From Listeria rocourtiae FSL F6-920 (GTDB taxonomy: Bacteria > Bacillota > Bacilli > Lactobacillales > Listeriaceae): a DNA stretch of 64,000 nt. The notes under the pieces were generated by a model. The model did no database searches. It had not been told where the DNA came from and was given only the letters and a program-made list of their open reading frames with translations. Location of the stretch: positions 30,265 to 94,264 of the forward strand of contig NZ_AODK01000022.1 of assembly GCF_000525975.1 (NCBI RefSeq), in the 5' to 3' direction. The position numbers were made by a program, and so were the translations under genes. Shown here in pieces: positions 1-9,790 of the stretch (positions are counted from its first letter, which is position 1; the number at the start of each line of letters is the position of its first letter).

Positions 1-1
1 G

Positions 2-700
2 AAGCGTGAATTCAAGGTAGAAGCTAACGTGGGTGATCCACAAGTTTCTTACCGTGAAACATTCCGTACAACTGCCGAAGTCGAAGGTAAATTTGTTCGT
101 CAATCCGGTGGTCGTGGACAATATGGTCACGTTTGGATCGAATTTGGTCCTAACGAAGAAGGAAAAGGCTTTGAGTTCGAGAACGCTATCGTTGGTGGTG
201 TTGTTCCACGTGAATACATCCCGGCAGTACAAGCAGGTCTTGAAGGCGCACTAGGAAATGGTGTACTTGCAGGATACCCGCTAATCGATATTAAAGCGAA
301 ATTATATGACGGGTCTTACCATGATGTCGATTCCAATGAAATGGCCTTTAAAGTGGCCGCTTCTATGGCTCTTCGTAACGCGGCTAAGAAATGTAATCCT
401 GTCATCTTGGAACCTATGATGCAAGTTGAAGTAATTGTTCCTGAGGATTACCTTGGAGACATTATGGGTAACATTACATCTCGTCGTGGACGTGTAGATG
501 GTATGGAGGCGCGCGGTAACGCTCAAGTTGTTCGTGCATTCGTTCCACTTGCAAACATGTTTGGTTATGCTACGTACCTACGTTCAAGTACGCAAGGTCG
601 CGGAGTTTATACGATGCAGTTTGATCACTATGAAGAAGTTCCAAAATCTGTTGGTGAAGAAATTATTAAAGCCAATGGCGGAAACAACAAAGAAGACTAA
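2..700 (+). CDS. fusA: Elongation factor G, C-terminal part (gene enters from the left)
   Basis: The reading frame is open from base 2 to the TAA at 698-700 and lacks its start, which lies outside the window. The 232 visible residues are the end of EF-G, domains IV and V: the stretch [13 protein letters not shown] opens domain IV, and the domain V segment around [16 protein letters not shown] and SRRGRV follows. EF-G is the GTPase that drives ribosomal translocation; the GTPase domain itself is not in view. tuf follows on the same strand, as in the usual str operon (rpsL-rpsG-fusA-tuf). A long palindromic repeat starts one base after the stop codon. Confidence 0.97.
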   Translation, partial: KREFKVEANVGDPQVSYRETFRTTAEVEGKFVRQSGGRGQYGHVWIEFGPNEEGKGFEFENAIVGGVVPREYIPAVQAGLEGALGNGVLAGYPLIDIKAKLYDGSYHDVDSNEMAFKVAASMALRNAAKKCNPVILEPMMQVEVIVPEDYLGDIMGNITSRRGRVDGMEARGNAQVVRAFVPLANMFGYATYLRSSTQGRGVYTMQFDHYEEVPKSVGEEIIKANGGNNKED

Positions 701-701
701 T

Positions 702-822
702 CAGTGTGCCGACGAACGCTCATTTTCGTCGTTAATCCCTGCGTTACGGTGCTCATGTACAGTCGTACATTCCGCTCCGGTACTCGGTATTGCCTAGAAT
801 CTAAGCATTCGTCGGCACACTG
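702..822. repeat. Long palindromic intergenic repeat, copy 1
   Basis: A 121-base element with 19-base inverted arms (702-720 and 804-822; 18 of 19 positions pair) lies between fusA and tuf. A second copy is at 34679-34800 in the same orientation. The inner part is nearly identical between copies and holds a small hairpin (ATGTAC ... GTACAT). The outer arms differ at five positions, and each change is matched in the opposite arm. It could be a structured RNA, a processing site or a mobile palindrome. No U-run follows it, so a simple terminator is unlikely. Confidence 0.8.
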
Positions 823-878
823 AGGTTCGGAGATGCAGTCTTGTTAGGCGGGAAGAGAATGGTTCGAAATGCTATTGA

Positions 879-907
879 TTGCAAACTTTTGTTGTATCCT
901 GTATAAC
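879..907 (+). promoter_or_regulatory. Probable tuf promoter
   Basis: TTGCAA at 879-884 and TATAAC at 902-907 are separated by 17 bases, a good match to the vegetative sigma-A pattern. Transcription would start near 914. The leader contains a short GC-rich hairpin (CGCGG ... CCGCG, about 922-938) before the strong AAGGAGG ribosome site of tuf. It would allow tuf to be expressed independently of the upstream str operon. Confidence 0.6.
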
Positions 908-983
908 TATAGTAACGAGATTCGCGCGGCATAGTCCGCGTGTTATCAATAATTTTTTTAAACATTAAGGAGGAAATTATAAA

Positions 984-2171
984 ATGGCTAAAGAAAAATT
1001 TGACCGCTCAAAACCCCATGTTAACGTTGGTACTATCGGACACGTCGATCATGGTAAAACTACTTTAACAGCTGCAATCACTACTGTATTATCTAAAAAA
1101 GGTTTTGCAGAAGCTTCTGCATATGACCAAATCGATGGTGCTCCAGAAGAAAGAGAACGTGGAATCACAATCTCTACTGCACACGTTGAGTACGAAACTG
1201 ATACTCGTCACTATGCACACGTAGATTGCCCAGGACATGCCGATTATGTTAAAAACATGATCACTGGTGCTGCGCAAATGGACGGTGGAATCTTAGTAGT
1301 ATCTGCTGCTGATGGCCCAATGCCACAAACTCGTGAGCACATCTTACTTTCACGTCAAGTAGGTGTTCCTTACCTTGTTGTCTTCATGAACAAATGTGAC
1401 ATGGTTGATGACGAAGAATTGCTAGAATTAGTTGAAATGGAAATCCGTGATTTATTAACTGAATACGAATTCCCAGGCGACGACATTCCTGTAATCAAAG
1501 GTTCTGCTCTTAAAGCTCTTCAAGGTGAGCCTGAGTGGGAAGAAAAAGTTAACGAACTTATGGACGCTGTGGATAGCTATATCCCAACTCCAACTCGTGA
1601 CACTGACAAACCATTCATGATGCCAGTTGAGGATGTATTCTCAATCACAGGTCGTGGAACTGTTGCTACAGGTCGTGTTGAGCGTGGCCAAGTTAAAGTT
1701 GGTGACGAAGTTGAAGTTATCGGTTTAGTTGAAGAAACTAAAAAAATCGTTGTAACTGGAGTAGAAATGTTCCGTAAGTTACTTGATTATGCTGAAGCTG
1801 GCGACAACATCGGTGCACTTTTACGTGGTGTTGCTCGTGAAGAAATCCAACGTGGCCAAGTATTAGCTAAGCCAGGTTCGATTACTCCTCATACAGTTTT
1901 CAAAGCTGAAACTTATGTTTTGTCAAAAGAAGAGGGTGGACGTCACACTCCATTCTTCAATAACTACCGTCCACAATTCTATTTCCGTACTACTGACGTA
2001 ACAGGTGTTGTTACACTTCCAGAAGGTACTGAAATGGTTATGCCTGGCGATAACGTTGAAATTTCAGTAGAACTAATTGCACCAGTTGCGATTGAAGAAG
2101 GTACTAAATTCTCTATCCGTGAGGGTGGACGTACTGTAGGCGCTGGAGTAGTAGCGACTATCTCTAAATAA
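984..2171 (+). CDS. tuf: Elongation factor Tu
   Basis: This 395-residue protein is full length for bacterial EF-Tu, the GTPase that brings aminoacyl-tRNA to the ribosome. The P-loop GHVDHGKT is at residues 19-26, the switch-II DCPGH near 81, and the NKCD base-recognition motif near 136. Two beta-barrel domains follow, ending in the conserved VGAGVV region. The start is set by AAGGAGGAAATTATAAA just upstream. It has its own promoter and a strong terminator, so it is probably transcribed both alone and by read-through from fusA. Confidence 0.99.
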   Translation: MAKEKFDRSKPHVNVGTIGHVDHGKTTLTAAITTVLSKKGFAEASAYDQIDGAPEERERGITISTAHVEYETDTRHYAHVDCPGHADYVKNMITGAAQMDGGILVVSAADGPMPQTREHILLSRQVGVPYLVVFMNKCDMVDDEELLELVEMEIRDLLTEYEFPGDDIPVIKGSALKALQGEPEWEEKVNELMDAVDSYIPTPTRDTDKPFMMPVEDVFSITGRGTVATGRVERGQVKVGDEVEVIGLVEETKKIVVTGVEMFRKLLDYAEAGDNIGALLRGVAREEIQRGQVLAKPGSITPHTVFKAETYVLSKEEGGRHTPFFNNYRPQFYFRTTDVTGVVTLPEGTEMVMPGDNVEISVELIAPVAIEEGTKFSIREGGRTVGAGVVATISK

Positions 2172-2181
2172 TTTCAAATGA

Positions 2182-2218
2182 AAATCCGATTCCTCATTTT
2201 GGGGAGTCGGATTTTTTT
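2182..2218 (+). terminator. Rho-independent terminator of tuf
   Basis: AAATCCGATTCC and GGAGTCGGATTT form a stem followed by a run of T, eleven bases after the tuf stop codon. The next gene is on the opposite strand, so this closes the str operon. Confidence 0.85.
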
Positions 2219-2266
2219 CTTTGTCGATTTATTCTAGAAAAAAAGAAACACATAGTCTGTACGGGA

Positions 2267-3247
2267 CTAAATGTTCCTTTTTAAAATGGAGGATGTTAGG
2301 TCATACATTTGATCACGATAAGCACCAACTGGTAGTTTTGTGATTTCACGCAATGCCTTTTTAGTATATTTATCAGCTAGCATGAAAGCCTGTTCCACGC
2401 CTTTGTATTTTTCTATGAGGTCAAGAAGGTTTTCAAGGTCAGCATCAGACATATCGAGTTGCTTTTCTAGTAGTGGTTGAAATTCAGGTTGGTGTTTTTG
2501 CATGGCATAAATGAGTGGGAGAGTGTAAACGCCTTGTTTGACATCGTTTAGGACTGGCTTTCCAAGACCGTCATTGGAGCTCGTGTAGTCAAGCACATCA
2601 TCGATGATTTGGAAGGCCATCCCGAGATAGTGCCCAATATTCCAAGCGTTGCGGGTCTGCAAACGAGTTGCCTTACTCTGTGATGCTCCTGAAAAAGTGC
2701 TTAAAGCAAAGAGTTGGGCGGTTTTTCCTGATATACGCGACAAATATTGGCGAACAGTCACATTAATATCGTAGCGCATCCGCATTTGATCTAACTCTCC
2801 CATTAGGATTTTTTCGATGTTCTTGCTGTTAAATTCGATGTTCTCAACAGAGCTAGCATGACTCGATAAGATTTTGAAGCAGATACAAAACAAATAATCA
2901 CCGGTGTAAACGGCATAGTTACGACCGTATTTTGAGTGAATCGTTGGAATGCCGCGTCTTGTCGGAGCGTCATCCACGACATCGTCATGAATTAGCGTTG
3001 CCATATGTAATACTTCTAGGGCTCCGGCAACAGCGATTGCGCGATCTCGATTCCATTCTGGCCCAATCTGTGCCGCGAGCATAGCATAAGCGGGGCGCAA
3101 TAATTTACCACCAGCATGAATCAAGTCTTTCACATTCTTCTCGACTTGCTTATCTTTGATTTGAATACTTTTTTCGATAGTCGTGAGTACGTCCTTCAAA
3201 TCTGTTTGAAGATTTGGATAGGCATCCCACATCGGGTGAAGTTGCAT
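2267..3247 (-). CDS. dmkB: Polyprenyl diphosphate synthase of the electron-transfer locus (DmkB-like)
   Basis: This 326-residue trans-isoprenyl diphosphate synthase has both aspartate-rich catalytic motifs: DDVVD at residues 88-92 and DDVLD at 216-220. It condenses isopentenyl diphosphate onto an allylic primer to give a long prenyl tail. The family includes HepT, the large subunit of heptaprenyl diphosphate synthase. Its place beside eetB/eetA/ndh2 and opposite dmkA matches the Listeria flavin-based extracellular electron transfer locus, where DmkA and DmkB supply a separate demethylmenaquinone. The start has an AGAGGA ribosome site seven bases upstream. It is last in the minus-strand unit eetA-eetB-dmkB. 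Confidence 0.9.
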   Translation of the reverse strand: MQLHPMWDAYPNLQTDLKDVLTTIEKSIQIKDKQVEKNVKDLIHAGGKLLRPAYAMLAAQIGPEWNRDRAIAVAGALEVLHMATLIHDDVVDDAPTRRGIPTIHSKYGRNYAVYTGDYLFCICFKILSSHASSVENIEFNSKNIEKILMGELDQMRMRYDINVTVRQYLSRISGKTAQLFALSTFSGASQSKATRLQTRNAWNIGHYLGMAFQIIDDVLDYTSSNDGLGKPVLNDVKQGVYTLPLIYAMQKHQPEFQPLLEKQLDMSDADLENLLDLIEKYKGVEQAFMLADKYTKKALREITKLPVGAYRDQMYDLTSSILKRNI

Positions 3248-3265
3248 AATTCATCCTCTTTTCGC

Positions 3266-3802
3266 TTAGTTTTGAATAGGTTCCTTAGTTTTATTAAAGG
3301 CGCGTAGCGTTTGTACATTTTTAATTAAATAATTGGCTGCAATTCCAACTGCAATTCCTGATAATATCCCGATAAACGAAAGGACAGGTAGATACAACAT
3401 AACACTCCAGCTACCAGCAATCCAGCTTGCAATCACGAGTTGACCAACGTTATGAAGAATCCCTCCAGTTGTGCTGACGCCGATAATACTAACACGTTTA
3501 GGCCCTAGTTTTTTCACCAACCACATACCGCCAAAGCTTAAAATAGCTCCAGCTGCGCTATACATAAATGTCGAAATCGTTCCTCCGAGCAGTGTTGCGA
3601 GCACAAGCCTGATACAGACAATCATAAAAGCATCTTTTGTGGATAGCGTGTACAAGGAAATACACGTAATAATATTTGCTAAACCAAGCTTTGCACCAGG
3701 CGCAAAAGCGAATGGAAATGGTATCGCGCGTTCAAGCAAGCTAATGACAACAGCCTGAGCTGCAAGTAAAGCAATATAAACAAGGCGCTTATTTTTAGTC
3801 AT
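3266..3802 (-). CDS. eetB: Gx transporter family membrane protein EetB
   Basis: A 178-residue, strongly hydrophobic protein with about five membrane segments and the signature PFPFAFAPGAKLGLANI of the Gx transporter (heptaprenyl diphosphate synthase component I) family. The ATG at 3802 is preferred over the upstream GTG at 3808 because GGAGG lies seven bases before it. In Listeria the EetA/EetB pair is needed for extracellular electron transfer, but its biochemical task is not settled. Older annotations call this family a prenyl synthase subunit; the sequence shows an integral membrane protein. It lies 18 bases upstream of dmkB and 23 bases downstream of eetA. Confidence 0.87.
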   Translation of the reverse strand: MTKNKRLVYIALLAAQAVVISLLERAIPFPFAFAPGAKLGLANIITCISLYTLSTKDAFMIVCIRLVLATLLGGTISTFMYSAAGAILSFGGMWLVKKLGPKRVSIIGVSTTGGILHNVGQLVIASWIAGSWSVMLYLPVLSFIGILSGIAVGIAANYLIKNVQTLRAFNKTKEPIQN

Positions 3803-3831
3803 GTACACACCTCCTTTTTTTCGAAATAATC

Positions 3832-4269
3832 TTATGAAGGAATAACAATCCCATCATCCGGCTCTGTTTCACCAGTGGATGATTGAACTTCGATCACGAC
3901 CTTATGCGGCAAACAAACAATTGTCTGGCCAAGCTTTCCAATTGCGCCGACTCGGACGCAAACCTGATCATTACAATTCGCAGCACTAATCCGGATCCGC
4001 TCGTCCTTCACTTCAATCTCGTTATAATCTCCATCATCTGCGAGCACTTTAAACGTATCCACACCTTTATGACCAGTCAAATCCACACGCTTATACTCCT
4101 TACCATCAACTTTAATCACAGCAACTAGTTTCGACTCCGAACCAGCAGGTGAGGTAGGTTCTTGTGATTTTGCATAAGTAAAAATAGCTAGAGGCAAAAA
4201 AGAAAGCAGGGTCAAAAGTACAACAATAATGACATCCCAACGCTTGACCATATGTAAGTATTCCTTCAC
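3832..4269 (-). CDS. eetA: NusG domain II-type secreted/membrane protein EetA
   Basis: This 145-residue protein has one N-terminal membrane segment (about residues 12-33, VIIVVLLTLLSFLPLAIF) followed by an extracytoplasmic domain of the NusG-II type, with a Cys pair region NCNDQVCVRVG and the late IVCLPHK motif. It is not the transcription factor NusG. In the Listeria electron-transfer locus this is EetA, partner of EetB. The GTG start at 4269 is supported by GAGGGGG eight bases upstream; an ATG six codons in is a weaker alternative. It is first of the eetA-eetB-dmkB unit. Confidence 0.87.
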   Translation of the reverse strand: MKEYLHMVKRWDVIIVVLLTLLSFLPLAIFTYAKSQEPTSPAGSESKLVAVIKVDGKEYKRVDLTGHKGVDTFKVLADDGDYNEIEVKDERIRISAANCNDQVCVRVGAIGKLGQTIVCLPHKVVIEVQSSTGETEPDDGIVIPS

Positions 4270-4327
4270 GTTCTTTTCCCCCTCTAACTAGCTTTATGTT
4301 CATTGTAATACACTCTGGCAAAAATAT

Positions 4328-4364
4328 ATAGCGAAAGGCAGTTTTTTTTGCTGCCTTTCGCTAT
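4328..4364 (-). terminator. Terminator hairpin after ndh2
   Basis: A perfect 14-base inverted repeat (4328-4341 and 4351-4364) with a nine-base T-rich loop lies 17 bases after the ndh2 stop. Read on the minus strand it is followed by TATATATTTTT, enough for a rho-independent terminator. It separates ndh2 from eetA, which must then have its own start; TTGCCA with CATAAA 17 bases downstream is one weak candidate promoter just before eetA. Confidence 0.75.
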
Positions 4365-4381
4365 GTTTAAATCTTATACAG

Positions 4382-6265
4382 TTACTTATCGCGATAAATG
4401 GAACTTTCCTTACCGTACCACCAACGTCCGAGATGTTTTTGGAACCAAGGCATAGCCCAATAATCTAAACCGAATGTACGTCCAGCACCATTTAGTAAAG
4501 CGATTGAAGCCGGTAATGCCCAGAATTTATCCCACCCAAGCATGGCACAAAGTGTGAACATTACTAGGAATCCAGCGCTTCCGATACTAGCTAACCAAGT
4601 AAATAGACCAACAACAAGCGCAAGACCAATGGCAAGCTCTATGAACGGAACGACTTTTTGCATGAAGAGAGCAACGTCGAGGTTTGGCATGATAAGTTTC
4701 ATGATCCATTCAAACCAACCAGGCATATGACTGAAAATCGGTGTTGTTACGTTTGTTGCGGCGGCCCCGGCTGCATCACCGGCTGCCTGAGATGCACCAG
4801 ATGTGGCGTCTGTTTGTAACCATTCAAATGGCATTTTTGAAGTTGTAGCAGTTAGCCATGAATCAGGTCCAAGTCCTTGGAATAATGGCTTCAGGTTCGT
4901 TAGGCTAATTTTATCCCACGTTGTCTCACCGTAAATCTTAGATAATGCCTCATCAACCCAGAACCAACCAAGATAAATACGAAGTGGCAATGTCCAAAGT
5001 ACGTTACCATAACGAGAAGTCCAACCTCGGAAAATATTCCGATTATCTCTAATATGGAAAAATTCATGTGAAACGTATTGTGCCATATAATAGCCACTGC
5101 GGATTCCGAAGAAGTAATAAAGGTTGACCATGTGCTTCATGAAAATCGCGAACCAACCATGTAAGCGCAATCCACCCAGGTTAGCGACACCATATTTGGA
5201 GCCAATCGAAACCATGACACCGTGATATTTTCCTTTATAAGCTTCTTTTTCTGTTCCGCTGATTTCCGCGATAATGCTTTTTGCAGCGGTCATACCAGTT
5301 TGCTCAGCAGCTTCTACGATTTGAGGCGTTGGCTTGCCTTCTTCCTCTTCGTAATAAGCCAAGTCACCGATAACGTATGTGTTTTCGAATTTCTCAGCTT
5401 CCATGTATTCATTCACTTTCAAACGACCAGCACGCGCAGTTTCCATCCCATAATCTTTCGTATCAGAATTTGCACGAACACCAGCAGTCCAAATCAATGT
5501 GTGCGTTGGAATTTCATCGCCGGATTTCAATACAATGCTTTCCGCCTTAACTTCAACGATTGCGGCATCTTTCATAATCTTGATGCCTTTTTTCAGCATG
5601 AAGTCTTCCGCTTTTTGGGCATCTTTCCGGTCTAGCATGTTCAGAATCGTTGGTGCCGCTTCGACAACAATCAATTCAATTTCAGAAACATCAACCTTGT
5701 TATCTTTTGCAAGACGTGTTTTCCAGTCAAGCAATTCCCCGACCATCTCGATTCCAGTAAAACCCGAACCACAAATGGCAAAAGTTAGCATGGCTTTGCG
5801 TTTTGCTACGTTTTGCTCTTCGGAAGCATCATGCACGACCGTCTCGATATGTTCGCGCAATTTAACCGCGTTTTCCCAAGACCAAAGCGTGAAGCCATGT
5901 TCACTAACACCAGGTGTCCCGAAATCATTAGGTTCGCCCCCCATACCAAGAACAAGGTAATCAAACGGGTAGCTGCCATGTTCTGTCGTCACTGTTTTTG
6001 TTTCGTGATCAACGTGCGTTACGTTATCTGTCACTAATTTCACTTTCGTACGGTTAAACAAATGGCGTAAATCGTACTGTATCGCTGTTGGTTCAACACG
6101 TCCTCCAGCTACTTCATGTAATTCAGTCATCATCGTGTGATATGAATGTCTATCAATTAACGTGATGGTAACTGATTCGTCTCTCTTGTACTTTTTCGCT
6201 AATTTCTTAGCTGCATGTACACCTGCATATCCCGCCCCTATTAATACAATATTCTTTTCAGGCAT
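4382..6265 (-). CDS. ndh2: Type II NADH dehydrogenase with C-terminal membrane domain (Ndh2)
   Basis: The first 390 or so residues form a flavin NADH:quinone oxidoreductase. The FAD-binding GAGYAGVHAA is close to the N-terminus, a second Rossmann motif FAICGSGFTGIE follows, and the C-terminal FAD motif is YVIGD. The remaining 230 residues are a DoxX-like region with several membrane segments, which ordinary Ndh lacks. That architecture is typical of the Listeria Ndh2 that feeds extracellular electron transfer by reducing demethylmenaquinone. The start is taken at MPEKN (6265), where homology to FAD oxidoreductases begins, although the AAGGAG is 12 bases away. An upstream in-frame extension to 6346 has no such support. 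Confidence 0.93.
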   Translation of the reverse strand: MPEKNIVLIGAGYAGVHAAKKLAKKYKRDESVTITLIDRHSYHTMMTELHEVAGGRVEPTAIQYDLRHLFNRTKVKLVTDNVTHVDHETKTVTTEHGSYPFDYLVLGMGGEPNDFGTPGVSEHGFTLWSWENAVKLREHIETVVHDASEEQNVAKRKAMLTFAICGSGFTGIEMVGELLDWKTRLAKDNKVDVSEIELIVVEAAPTILNMLDRKDAQKAEDFMLKKGIKIMKDAAIVEVKAESIVLKSGDEIPTHTLIWTAGVRANSDTKDYGMETARAGRLKVNEYMEAEKFENTYVIGDLAYYEEEEGKPTPQIVEAAEQTGMTAAKSIIAEISGTEKEAYKGKYHGVMVSIGSKYGVANLGGLRLHGWFAIFMKHMVNLYYFFGIRSGYYMAQYVSHEFFHIRDNRNIFRGWTSRYGNVLWTLPLRIYLGWFWVDEALSKIYGETTWDKISLTNLKPLFQGLGPDSWLTATTSKMPFEWLQTDATSGASQAAGDAAGAAATNVTTPIFSHMPGWFEWIMKLIMPNLDVALFMQKVVPFIELAIGLALVVGLFTWLASIGSAGFLVMFTLCAMLGWDKFWALPASIALLNGAGRTFGLDYWAMPWFQKHLGRWWYGKESSIYRDK

Positions 6266-6543
6266 ATGCTTTCTCAACTCCTTGTAAGTATATTCACAAA
6301 AATTATAAGTCCTACGTCTAAAACTCTTAACTAGTAATAACATCACTCAGTTTAACAGATAGTAGAAATGCTGTCTAGGGTCTTTACCCTCAAAAATTAG
6401 GAAACAAACGCGATATTATAGGTGAAAACCTTCACAGGGCAACAAACACCATTTGAGTGGTAAAAATTTTAAAGAAGTATTACAAATTATGAAAGAGTGG
6501 ACTTTCTGAAAATTCTTGGTTTTTAAATCATGCATACTGTGTG

Positions 6544-6572
6544 TAGACAAATTGAGACAATAATGTTATATT
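6544..6572 (+). promoter_or_regulatory. Probable pplA promoter
   Basis: TAGACA at 6544-6549 and TATATT at 6567-6572 are 17 bases apart, each one mismatch from consensus. The stretch between ndh2 and pplA (6266-6661) is the divergent control region of the electron-transfer locus. No gene is visible in it. I see no clear operator. Confidence 0.55.
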
Positions 6573-6661
6573 TAAGTGGAATTGAGGTGAGCTTGTGTTT
6601 TCGTGCACTTTCCATTGTTCATGTCATCACAAGTAATATTTTAAAAGGTGGGAGCAAATTT

Positions 6662-7558
6662 ATGAAGAAGAAAAAGTTGGTAATGGCCCTGACGGCAGTA
6701 ATGGCTTCAAGCATGTTATTGGTAGCATGTGGTAATGATAATAGCAATGATAATAAGTCTAGTGACAGCAAACAGTCAGATACAACAAAAACAGCAGGTA
6801 AAACAGATGGCACAATGACAGACGGTACTTATAAATTGCAAGAGAAGAACTTCGATGATAAAGGTTGGAAAGGATTTATGACAATTACCGTTAAAGATAA
6901 TGCAATCACAAAATCTGATTATAACTATGAAAATAAAGATGGTAAGCTAAAAACAGATGATGCTGATTACGAGAAAAATATGAAAGCTAAAGTTGGTACA
7001 GGTCCACAAGAATACATCCCAGCATTGAACGATTCTTTAGTTGCCAAACAATCAGCGGCAGACGTTGAAGTAGTAACGGGCGCAACTCATTCATCTGATT
7101 CTTTCATCAATTACTCTAACCAATTGATTCAAGCAGCGCAACGTGCAGATACAGCGACAATTGAAATCAACAATGGTGCTACACTACAAGACGGTAAATA
7201 CTCATTAGAAGAACAAAATTACGCGCATAACTACCGTTTGGTGTTCAATATGGAAGTAAAAGATGGTAAGATTACATCATCTGACTACAACTATGTAGAC
7301 AAAGACGGTAAGAAGAAAACAGATGATGCTGACTATGAGAAAAACATGAAATCAAAAGCTGGTGTAGGTCCACAAGAATATATTCCAGCACTTAACAAGG
7401 CTCTTGTTGACAAGCAAAACCCAGCTGATGTTGCAGTAGTTACAGGTGCAACAGAATCTTCTAACTCATTCAGAATCTATGCGGCACAACTTTACAACGC
7501 AGCACAATCTGGTAATACAGATATGATTAAAGTGTATAACAAAGTAGAAGCTGAATAA
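6662..7558 (+). CDS. pplA: FMN-carrying lipoprotein PplA
   Basis: A 298-residue lipoprotein with a charged N-terminus, hydrophobic core and lipobox LLVAC (Cys near residue 23), followed by a Ser/Asp/Lys-rich linker. Two FMN_bind-type domains follow, related by internal duplication. Each ends in VVTGAT(H/E)SS, the site where FmnB attaches FMN to threonine. In Listeria, PplA is the surface electron carrier that passes electrons from demethylmenaquinone to extracellular acceptors, and its signal peptide is a source of the pPplA pheromone. The start at 6662 is chosen for the AAGGTGGGAG upstream; the longer frame from 6530 would bury the signal peptide. It has its own terminator. Confidence 0.95.
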   Translation: MKKKKLVMALTAVMASSMLLVACGNDNSNDNKSSDSKQSDTTKTAGKTDGTMTDGTYKLQEKNFDDKGWKGFMTITVKDNAITKSDYNYENKDGKLKTDDADYEKNMKAKVGTGPQEYIPALNDSLVAKQSAADVEVVTGATHSSDSFINYSNQLIQAAQRADTATIEINNGATLQDGKYSLEEQNYAHNYRLVFNMEVKDGKITSSDYNYVDKDGKKKTDDADYEKNMKSKAGVGPQEYIPALNKALVDKQNPADVAVVTGATESSNSFRIYAAQLYNAAQSGNTDMIKVYNKVEAE

Positions 7559-7578
7559 GCAAATAGCAATAAAAATGA

Positions 7579-7612
7579 AGGGCTTCAGGGCGAAATCTCT
7601 GGAGTCTTTTTG
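7579..7612 (+). terminator. Terminator after pplA
   Basis: GGCTTCAGGG pairs with CTCTGGAGTC (one G-T wobble), followed by five T. fmnB begins about 105 bases later and has a TTGACA box at 7634-7639, so pplA may be made in excess of the downstream enzymes. Confidence 0.7.
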
Positions 7613-7717
7613 TCCGCATAACACACGGTTTTCTTGACAACACTACCAATCACCGATACGCTAAAATAGCGATAAACAGATTATATTTATTCCAAAAACG
7701 GAAAGGTGCCATTTATA

Positions 7718-8795
7718 ATGAAGAAATTGTATATGTTAATAGCGCTCGTACTTTTAATGGCTATTGTGACTGCTTGTGGCAATAATGATACGAAGAAAAG
7801 CGAAGCATCCAAAGATGAGAGCTCAGAATTAGTTTCTCAGCCATACACAAAAACAGATTTTCTTATGGGAACAATCAACGTAGTAAAGATTTATGATAAG
7901 GGAAAAGAGGATGTTCTTCTCAAAGCCTTTGACCGAATTAAAGAGCTTGACAAGCAAATTACAACGAGCGATAGTGCTAAAACATCAGAAGTAGATAAAG
8001 TGAATTTGGCTGCTGGGAAAAATCCAGTGAAGGTGAACGATGATGTTTACTATCTTATTAAGGAAGGTTTGAAATACAGTGCAAGCTCAAGTGGTAGCTT
8101 TGATATCACGATTGGTCCACTGACTTCTCTGTGGCATATCGGTTTTGATGATGCTAGAAAGCCAAGCCAAGCAGAAATTGACGCGGCTTTACCATTAATT
8201 GACTATACAAAAGTAAAGTTAGATGACGCTAAAAAAAACCGTATACTTAGAAGAAAAAGGCATGGAGATAGACTTAGGTGCGATCGCCAAAGGCTATATC
8301 GCGGATGAAGTGGCTAAAGTCTTAGATGAGAATAAAGTAACGACAGCTATTATTGATCTTGGAGGAAACATTATTGTCAAAGGGGACAGTCCTAAAGGCG
8401 GTGATTGGGTTGTAGGTATTCAAGATCCATTCGAGTCTCGCGGCACAGTCATTGGTACTATTCCGGAAGCAAATAAATCGATTGTTACATCTGGGATTTA
8501 TGAGCGTTACTTGGAAGTAGACGGCGTAAAATATCATCATTTATTGGATCCGAAAACTGGCTATCCTTTCGATAATGACATTGCAGGCGTATCGATTATT
8601 TCTGAAAAATCGATTGACGGTGACGGCTTATCAACAGCAACGTTCTCAAAAGGTGTTCAAGGCGGCCTTGATTTTATCGAAACATACAAGGGTGTTGAAG
8701 CAATTTTTGTAAGTAAAGAGAAGAAGGTCTATATCACATCCGGTTTGAAAGGGAAGTTTAAGTTAACGGATAAAAACTTCCAACTGGCTAATTAA
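7718..8795 (+). CDS. fmnB: FAD:protein FMN transferase FmnB (ApbE family), frame broken at an A run
   Basis: This encodes a secreted ApbE-type enzyme that moves FMN from FAD onto threonine of target proteins, here most likely the two TGAT sites of PplA. A lipoprotein signal (lipobox IVTAC) is followed by the ApbE core, with FLMGT near the start, SSGSFDITIGPL, and MEIDLGAIAKGYIAD. The frame is interrupted at 8231-8238, where eight A are read; seven restore one 358-residue protein. Because the break is in a homopolymer and the two halves are otherwise intact, a base-calling error is more likely than a pseudogene. The start ATG at 7718 follows GAAAGGTG. Confidence 0.9.
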
Positions 8796-8810
8796 AAAGG
8801 AGTGTAGGGC

Positions 8811-9770
8811 GTGTCGATACCAGCTTTTTTGAAATTGGTAGAAATTCAGACGAAAATCGCGAGTGTTTTTCCATTTGTTATAGGAACTTTATTCGCGGTA
8901 TATCAATATAGCTTATTCAATTGGAAAAATACACTGATTTTCTTTAGTTCAATGCTAATTTTTGATTTAACAACAACGGCGATTAATAATTATATGGACT
9001 ATCGAAAAGCAACGAATAATCATGATTACGACTATCGCACGATGAGCAATGTTATCGGACAGGAGAGAATATCAGAGAAGACGGTAATTAGCACGATTTT
9101 TGCGATGTTTTTCATAGCGAGTGGGCTAGGAGTTTGGCTTGTTATCGAAACTGATTTGCTCGTTTTACTAGTCGGTTTTATCTGTTTTTGTATTGGTATT
9201 TTATACACATTTGGTCCAGTTCCGTTGTCACGTATGCCATTAGGTGAAATCTTTTCGGGGGTGACAATGGGGTTTGGCATTGTCTTTCTGGCGATTTATG
9301 TGAACGCATATGATGATGGCATTGCGAATTTAATTTGGTCAGGAGAATGGATTACAGTGAAGGTGAATCTGGTTGAAATCATCCGAATTGCTATTGTATC
9401 CTTACCATGTATTTTCACGATTGCAAACATCATGCTAGCTAACAATATTTGTGATTTGGACGAAGATATCCGCAATCATCGCTATACGCTACCATACTAT
9501 ATTAGTAAAAAATATGCGGTAATCCTTTTTAACGCCTTATATTACGCTTCGTTTATAGCTATTGTAATTTCCGTAATCATCGGTTACCTAAGTCCGATTA
9601 TGCTCATAACACTCCTCGCGATTATTCCAGTATTTAAAAACTTAAAGAAATTCAACATCGAGCAAGTCAAAGCGAGAACATTCGTTATTTCCATCAAAAA
9701 TTTTGTTATCACAAACAGTGCAATTATCTTTTGTCTAGTTGCAAGTTTAATCTTTAAATACAATATATAA
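8811..9770 (+). CDS. dmkA: UbiA-family prenyltransferase DmkA
   Basis: A 319-residue integral membrane protein with about eight or nine hydrophobic segments. It carries the UbiA/MenA aspartate motif NNYMDYRKATNNHDYDYR near residue 60 and a second motif, NNICDLDEDIRNHRYTLP. It would attach the prenyl tail made by DmkB to dihydroxynaphthoate, giving the demethylmenaquinone used by Ndh2 and PplA. It starts with GTG behind AAAGGAG, 15 bases after fmnB. Its stop overlaps an upstream in-frame ATG of fmnA, so the genes are translationally close. Confidence 0.92.
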   Translation: MSIPAFLKLVEIQTKIASVFPFVIGTLFAVYQYSLFNWKNTLIFFSSMLIFDLTTTAINNYMDYRKATNNHDYDYRTMSNVIGQERISEKTVISTIFAMFFIASGLGVWLVIETDLLVLLVGFICFCIGILYTFGPVPLSRMPLGEIFSGVTMGFGIVFLAIYVNAYDDGIANLIWSGEWITVKVNLVEIIRIAIVSLPCIFTIANIMLANNICDLDEDIRNHRYTLPYYISKKYAVILFNALYYASFIAIVISVIIGYLSPIMLITLLAIIPVFKNLKKFNIEQVKARTFVISIKNFVITNSAIIFCLVASLIFKYNI

Positions 9771-9790
9771 TGAGAAAAGAGGGATTTCCA

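Noticed and set aside
498..797. A 99-codon frame running from fusA into the palindromic repeat
   Set aside because: It is fusA sequence in another frame followed by the repeat; no start signal.
702..822. Simple rho-independent terminator of fusA
   Set aside because: The stem is followed by GAGGTTCGGAGA, with no T run, and has a conserved interior and a distant homologous copy.
3832..4269. Transcription factor NusG
   Set aside because: Only the NusG-II-type beta domain is present, behind a membrane segment; the NGN and KOW domains are missing.
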